This document shows, piece after piece, positions 62,718 to 64,000 of a stretch of 64,000 bases of DNA. Position numbers and translations under genes: made by a program. The notes beneath the pieces are model-generated. The model worked only from the letters and a program-made list of their open reading frames with translations, had not been told where the DNA came from and did not search any database. The stretch is from positions 1 through 64,000 of the forward strand of contig NZ_RBAL01000011.1 of NCBI RefSeq assembly GCF_003626535.1, given 5' to 3'. This stretch comes from Streptomyces hoynatensis (lineage in GTDB: Bacteria > Actinomycetota > Actinomycetes > Streptomycetales > Streptomycetaceae). Position 1 is the stretch's first letter. Each line of letters opens with the position of its first letter.

Positions 62718-64000
62718 GTGAGCGATTCGGCGACTTCCGGGCCCTCGGCGGGGCAGACCACGGACGAGCAGGAGAGCGCGGCGCCGCTGCGGCTGTTCCT
62801 CAGGACGGAGACCGGCGGCGCCGTCGTGCTGCTGGTGGCGGCCCTGGCCTCGGTGATCTGGATCAACATCGGCCCGGGGACGTACGCGGAGTTCTGGGGC
62901 ACCGAGCTGTCGATCGACGTGGGGGACGCCGGCCTGTCGCTCGACCTGCGCGGCTGGGTCAACAGCGGGCTGATGACGCTGTTCTTCTTCGTCGTCGGCC
63001 TGGAGACGCGGCGCGAGCTGGACATGGGCGAGCTGCGGGAGCGGCGGCGGGTGGTGCCGCTGCTGGCGGCGGGGCTCGCGGGGACGCTGGTGCCGGTGGG
63101 GATCTTCCTCGGCCTGAACGCGGGGGACTCCTCGGCGCACGGCTGGGGCGTGGCGATGTCCACCGACACCGCGTTCGCGCTGGGCATGCTGGCGCTGTTC
63201 GGCGCCCGCTTCCCCCGGAGCCTGCGGACCTTCCTGCTGACCGCGACGGTCGTCGACGACTTCGTGGCCCTGGCGGTCATCGCGGTCGTCTACAGCGAGG
63301 AGCTCAGCCTCCCCGCCCTGCTGACGGGCCTGGGCATCTTCGCCGCGGTGCTGCTGGTCCGCGCGGCCGGCATCCGCCGGGGCGCGGTGTACGCGGTGCT
63401 CGCCGCGGCGGCCTGGGTGGCGTTCGAGAAGTCGGGCGTGGACCCGATCGTCGTGGGCCTGGCGATGGGCCTGCTCACCTACGCCTATCCGGCCGCGCGC
63501 GGTGACCTGGAGCGGGCCACGGCGCTCTTCCGGCTGTTCCGCGAGCAGCCGACGGCGGAGTTCGAGCGCTCGGTGCGCAGCGGGATCGCCTCGGCGCTCT
63601 CGCCGAACGTGCGGCTGCAGCGGATGTTCCACCCGTGGTCGAGCTATGTCGTGGTACCGCTGTTCGCGCTGGCCAACGCCGGGGTGGAGCTGGGCGGCGG
63701 CACGCTGGCCGGGGCGTTCTCCTCCCCGGTCACCTACGGCATCCTGCTCGGCTATCTGGTGGGCAAGCCGCTCGGCGTCCTGGGGGCGTCCTGGCTCACC
63801 ACGCGGCTGAGCCGGGGGCGGCTGCGCCCGCCGGTCGGCTGGGGCTCGGTGCTGGCCTCGGGGTCGATGGCCGGGGTCGGCTTCACCGTGTCCCTGCTGA
63901 TCGCCACCCTGGCGCTGAGCGGCGCGCGGCTGGAGCAGGCGAAGGTCGGCATCATCGCGACCGTCCTCGGCTCGGCCGTCACCGCCCTCGCCGTCACCCG
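62718..64000 (+). CDS. nhaA: Na+/H+ antiporter NhaA (3' end beyond window)
   Basis: A partial gene, 427 codons to the window edge with no stop, so it continues outside. It starts at a GTG (VSDSATSGPSAGQ) 14 bases after a GGCGAGAATT region. The NhaA family signatures are present: LFLRTETGGAVVLL at the first helix, TLFFFVVGLETRREL, HGWGVAMSTDTAFALGML, and the ion-binding Asp pair in VVDDFVALAVIA, then GVDPIVVGLAMGLL and MAGVGFTVSLLIATLAL. It exchanges Na+ for H+ across the membrane. NhaA is about 390 residues in E. coli; actinomycete forms are longer at the C-terminus. Confidence 0.93.
   Translation, partial: MSDSATSGPSAGQTTDEQESAAPLRLFLRTETGGAVVLLVAALASVIWINIGPGTYAEFWGTELSIDVGDAGLSLDLRGWVNSGLMTLFFFVVGLETRRELDMGELRERRRVVPLLAAGLAGTLVPVGIFLGLNAGDSSAHGWGVAMSTDTAFALGMLALFGARFPRSLRTFLLTATVVDDFVALAVIAVVYSEELSLPALLTGLGIFAAVLLVRAAGIRRGAVYAVLAAAAWVAFEKSGVDPIVVGLAMGLLTYAYPAARGDLERATALFRLFREQPTAEFERSVRSGIASALSPNVRLQRMFHPWSSYVVVPLFALANAGVELGGGTLAGAFSSPVTYGILLGYLVGKPLGVLGASWLTTRLSRGRLRPPVGWGSVLASGSMAGVGFTVSLLIATLALSGARLEQAKVGIIATVLGSAVTALAVT

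Overview
The window is chromosomal DNA of a high-GC actinomycete, almost certainly a Streptomyces. The composition is extremely GC-rich, GTG starts are frequent, Tat and lipoprotein exports are common, regulators are dense (LysR, TetR, LacI, GntR, PadR, HxlR, ArsR, ECF sigma), and the MatB homologue at 2.4 kb closely resembles the Streptomyces coelicolor enzyme as I remember it. Apart from one tRNA there are no rRNAs. I saw no CRISPR arrays, insertion sequences, integrases or origins.

Layout. 0.1-5.2 kb: Tat-exported amidase, proline-rich surface protein, DUF4239 membrane protein, then a coupled matB / carboxyltransferase pair for malonyl-CoA metabolism. 5.4-7.8 kb: MFS exporter, SAM methyltransferase and a previously easy-to-miss 15-residue ORF with a perfect Shine-Dalgarno and a duplicated TPDWDE motif. 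7.9-11.7 kb: LLM flavin oxidoreductase, acetyl-xylan-esterase-like hydrolase, lipase maturation factor. 11.7 kb: tRNA-Pro(GGG) and terminator. 12.3-20.5 kb: PadR regulator with operator, SnoaL-like remnant, SRPBCC protein, ketosynthase, EF-hand protein, two LysR regulators, a frameshifted EamA transporter, a frameshifted ornithine-cyclodeaminase-like gene and an HxlR regulator. 20.4-24.3 kb: a GNAT, then an arsenic island (flavoprotein / arsR / ArsN-like acetyltransferase / arsC) with a divergent ArsR operator and no visible efflux pump.

24.4-28.6 kb: SnoaL-like protein and divergent TetR, a PAS-GAF-SpoIIE-HATPase phosphatase preceded by a repeat-rich small ORF, and a Cys-rich secreted protein. 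28.9-32.7 kb: two convergent secreted discoidin + parallel beta-helix proteins, one a PL6-type polysaccharide lyase. 33.1-39.1 kb: methyltransferase, sigma / membrane anti-sigma-like / lipoprotein module, orphan BtrH-like protein, MFS pump with divergent HxlR regulator and operator. 39.2-44.4 kb: a LacI remnant and a 1,547-residue RHS/YD-repeat protein ending in a Stv-like tail. 44.4-47.6 kb: LacI regulator divergent from a family-2 glycosidase. 47.7-52.4 kb: phytoene-desaturase-like oxidoreductase, a frameshifted small membrane protein, a Stealth-family phosphotransferase and a truncated haemoglobin. 52.7-57.6 kb: ribose/galactose-type ABC uptake operon (binding protein, permease, ATPase) with an upstream FCD-GntR regulator. 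57.9-64 kb: UvrA-like class II ATPase, HtpG and a partial NhaA antiporter.

Four genes carry apparent single-base frameshifts, three of them at or beside short homopolymer or simple runs. This suggests either residual assembly error or recent decay, and raw reads would settle it. All functional calls are by reading motifs and family resemblance; no database search was run.
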